From: Chara braunii | Taxonomy: Eukaryota; Streptophyta; Charophyceae; Charales; Characeae | DNA: 21,472 nt | Reading direction: 5' to 3' | NCBI GenBank assembly: GCA_003427395.1 | Contig: BFEA01001283.1 | Coordinates: forward strand, 53,013-74,484 | In this document: positions 19,142-21,472 of the stretch, piece by piece | How the letters are laid out: each line of letters starts with the position of its first letter | Numbering within the stretch: the stretch's first letter is position 1 | Position numbers and translations under genes: made by a program | Notes under the pieces: generated by a model | What the model saw: the letters and a program-made list of their open reading frames with translations, nothing else | What the model was told of the DNA's origin: nothing | Database searches by the model: none

Positions 19142-19271
19142 TCAGGGAAGCCTGCCCCGCTTGATAGACAGCACAATACTAGATCGTCAACTTCCTATAG
19201 CAGACCATTCGTAGTACAGACTATATACTACTAGTCGACCGGCCACGGACGGTATCTCAACTCTTCCTCCC

Positions 19272-19278
19272 TTTTATA
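19272..19278 (-). promoter_or_regulatory. TATA box of the long repeat, right copy
   Basis: The minus strand reads CCTATAAAAGGG, preserved relative to CCTATAAAACGG in the left copy. It faces the 122-codon frame and, further on, the gag-pol remnants, so it is the best candidate promoter of the retroelement. Confidence 0.5.
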
Positions 19279-20518
19279 GGCCTGTCCTCTGCTTTCTGAA
19301 CCAAGGACTCAGATTAGCCCTTTTCAAACCTTACTAGTATTTCAGGAATTTTACAGTTTTCACAATGACTCGCAAAATTTAAACCGAATAGCTTTCAGAG
19401 AAATACTCGTGCCTATAACCCAATCGATCGATCACGAAGTAGCCTCTCTGGACAGTTCCAGACCCTAGAAATATGGCAGCAGGTTCGATATTATGATCCC
19501 ATTACGGGGAACCGATGATCGCATTTCCCTTTTTTTTAGTGCAACCTTTGTCTATCCCAGTTGGGTGCCCGTGTCCGATGGCAAGGAGGGGGCTTATGAC
19601 CCTCCATGAAGGGGGTGATAAGCCTCCTACCAATGCGGCCGCGGGTCACCCTCCTTTTGAGGTCTTGCCGCGCGATGTCAGTTCGAAGCGCACCCACTGA
19701 CTGTATACGTGGGATCAGCCTATTTAGGCCACACACAAAAAAATGGTTCGAAATCCAAACCGTTGGCTTCCTGCGGAAGGACAAGCCAACAGGTAGAAAA
19801 TCAAATCTAGAAAACTAAATAATAATGATAAAATAAAATAACAATAATAACCACAGGAAAAGGAAAAGAAAGGAAAGGGTGGCGTCACAAAATCTCTCCG
19901 TGCACCAGCCTTGCCTGAACCGCGCGCCGCGCTCACACACGGATCTGGGGTTCCTTTTCTTTCTTTTCCCACTTTCTATCCTTATTAGTTTTAACTGTAT
20001 CTTCCTCTTAACCTCGCCATCGGGGTCCGCACGATTCGGACAAACAGGCCCGGTAGGCAATTTTACGAGGGGTCGATAAGACCCAGACCATGAGACGACA
20101 GTTGTGGTCCGAGACCTGAATCGGCGGCCTTCCCTCTGAAGTGACAGATCAATCAGGTGGGAAACGGCAATTCAAAATTTTGGAAAAGAAGTCATAGCAT
20201 CGTAGTGACCCGAGGCCACTGGATTTTCCCCATACTAAAGCGGGTTTAGATTTTTCCTTTTCCGACAACGACTTTCTGTCTCATGCATCCTACCCATAAC
20301 TCAGTAGAGGGGCGCTCGGCGCGCAGTTGAAAAAAACGAGCCAGCCGTCTCATCTCCGCGTCCCAGTGCAAACCCGGCGGCTCCCACGGCCACAGGCCGG
20401 TTCTGCTCTGCTGTACAGCAGGGCGCCAAGTTTGCGTGGACCAATGTAAGTCCTTTGGCGCACCCTTTTTGCTGAGGGCTACGCCACCGGGGCCTGTCCA
20501 TTCCGAAAGACAACCTAG

Positions 20519-20541
20519 GTACCAGAGCAGGAAACTGGTAC
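20519..20541. other. Hairpin GTACCAG/CTGGTAC, right copy
   Basis: Same 7-bp stem as at 9479-9501, with one substitution in the 9-base loop. It lies about 50 bases from the outer end of the repeat. Confidence 0.55.
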
Positions 20542-20591
20542 TATGCAGAGACTCGGTTCACAGGAGGACCGGGACATCGTGCCCTCCGACG

Positions 20592-21254
20592 GCGTCGCGA
20601 GGCTGGGCCCGTCATCCGCCCGACCTTTTGGAATGTGCGCTTGTGCCCGTCGTGTCCCCCATCCTGTGGTCTCGGTGTGCTTCACACCGTGACGGATCAC
20701 GTTGCGTCGTGGTCCCCGCGGCAACCGGCGGATGTGGACCCACGGGGGAGAGGGGTTGTGTTCCTTTTGCGCTCCCGTGCACAGATGGAGGCTTTCCGTC
20801 CGTCCGGGCGTGTTGGAAGTGTGGTGCATTCGTTTCTCTCTTCACCCGCGTTTCTCGATAGAGAGATGAGGCTGTGCACTTCGCTGTTGGTACGTTTTGG
20901 GTGTGCGGTGGCATCCGACTATGGGCCGAAGCTGTCCGTGGTTCCTTCGCGCGCGCCGTTGTTCGGGTAGTGTGGTTAACTTGCGATCTCTGGGTGTGGT
21001 GTGGGCGGGTGCTGTTCGCAGCCAATCTCTTGGGCGGGTGCGGCAGGCTGCGTTGGATTGTGCGGTACCTTGCCGTTGGAGATGGCGTACGGATGGAAGT
21101 TCACCTGCAATTCAAACAGCCGGACTTCGCGGCGTCTCGGCAGCTAATTGCACGTTCCACGATTGTTCGACATTCTTTTGGTAGTAGGCTGTCCGGTGTT
21201 ACGTGCCTACGTGCGCCTTGGCCATCGCTCCTTGCGGCTGCTCGTCACACCCAC
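20592..21254 (+). other. GC-rich 5' external transcribed spacer or spacer upstream of 18S rRNA
   Basis: About 660 bases of GC- and GT-rich, gene-free DNA lie between the end of the long repeat and the start of the 18S gene. In eukaryotic rDNA this position is occupied by the 5' external transcribed spacer and the RNA polymerase I promoter. I cannot identify the promoter, as these are not conserved between lineages. The sequence changes abruptly from repeat to spacer at 20591/20592. Several long frames are open in it because of base composition; none resembles a protein. Confidence 0.6.
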
Positions 21255-21472
21255 TACCTGGTTGATCCTGCAAGTAGTCATATGCTTGTCTCAAAGACTA
21301 AGCTATGCACGTCTAAGTGTTAACACTTTGCAGACTGGTTGATCTGTTAGGACTAGTAGATTGGTACAACTGTTTGCTTTGTGGAGTCGAAACTTTGAAA
21401 GGTCGCACTTGTAAGAGAGAGTAGACGAGTCAACACAAAATGGCTTATGGAGTGAAATTTGTATTGGGGGCT
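21255..21472 (+). rRNA. Small-subunit (18S) rRNA gene, 5' part, running off the window; divergent or degenerate
   Basis: From 21255 the sequence TACCTGGTTGATCCTGC, followed by AGTAGTCATATGCTTGTCTC, is the near-universal start of eukaryotic 18S rRNA. About 60 bases align with only a handful of differences. These include A instead of C in the usual CTGCCAGTAG, GACTAAGC for the common GATTAAGC, and CTATGCACGT for CCATGCATGT. After about 21320 similarity falls sharply: the usual AACTGCGAATGGCTC block is not recognisable, although a weakly similar stretch follows. This could be a fast-evolving 18S gene, a degenerate copy, or an 18S fragment joined to other DNA. The window ends before this can be settled. 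Confidence 0.85.

Larger units (their letters stand above)
15822..20591 (-). repeat. Long direct repeat, right copy (candidate 5' LTR plus 5' region)
   Basis: This is the second copy of the 4.75-kb unit at 4809-9551. The offset is 11,013 bases at the left edge and 11,040 at the right, reflecting small indels. One is a 47-bp segment present only here (19168-19214) between TAG microhomologies. Another is a shorter stretch missing near 20250. Its outer end reads CGTCGGAGGG on the minus strand where the left copy has TGTCGGAGGG, so the canonical T is lost or the end is trimmed by one base. It abuts the GC-rich spacer before the 18S gene without a visible target-site duplication. In the minus direction its inner edge runs directly into Gag-like coding sequence. 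Confidence 0.8.

Noticed and set aside
4804-20596. Target-site duplication flanking the pair of long repeats
   Set aside because: TCGTT on the left and GCGTC on the right share only CGT, which is not enough.

Overview
This is eukaryotic repeat-rich DNA next to a ribosomal RNA gene. The right edge (from about 21255, + strand) carries the unmistakable 5' end of a small-subunit (18S) rRNA gene, preceded by about 660 bases of GC-rich spacer that should be external transcribed spacer. The lineage cannot be fixed from the sequence. The style of the Ty3-like remnants reminds me of large streptophyte-alga genomes, but that is a low-confidence impression.

Layout. 1-1619 is GC-rich, gene-free spacer resembling the DNA just before the 18S gene. 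1620-4808 is AT-richer and holds, on the minus strand, three small unrecognised genes or gene remnants (two of them divergent paralogues) and a 14-bp minisatellite. 4809-9551 and 15822-20591 are two direct copies, roughly 95% alike in the blocks compared, of one unit about 4.75 kb long. Between them, 9552-15821 holds a decayed Ty3/gypsy-type retrotransposon on the minus strand: end of gag with a zinc knuckle, a gag-pol linker, a truncated RNase H, and an integrase with HHCC, DDE and GPY/F motifs. The protease, the reverse transcriptase and the start of RNase H have been deleted. A second 14-bp minisatellite follows integrase. Further on lies a plus-strand TATA promoter with an antisense Arg/Gly-rich reading frame.

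How it fits together. Direct repeats flanking a gag-pol interior look like a retrotransposon with unusually long LTRs; minus-strand termini TG...CA fit. However, no primer-binding site or target-site duplication is visible, and gag coding runs right up to the inner repeat boundary. A tandem or truncated pair of elements is therefore the main alternative. Either way, some 19 kb of mobile-element DNA appears to lie in rDNA spacer just upstream of an 18S gene that itself looks divergent or degenerate.

Most remarkable: (1) from 15601 to 12662 every gag/pol segment lies in one reading frame broken by few stop codons; (2) the same 14-bp minisatellite family occurs in two places beside minus-strand reading frames; (3) a TATA-led reading frame sits inside both long repeats; (4) a palindrome in the two repeats differs by a paired, compensatory change; (5) the antisense promoter unit. 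No CRISPR, tRNA, 5S rRNA or bacterial feature was seen.
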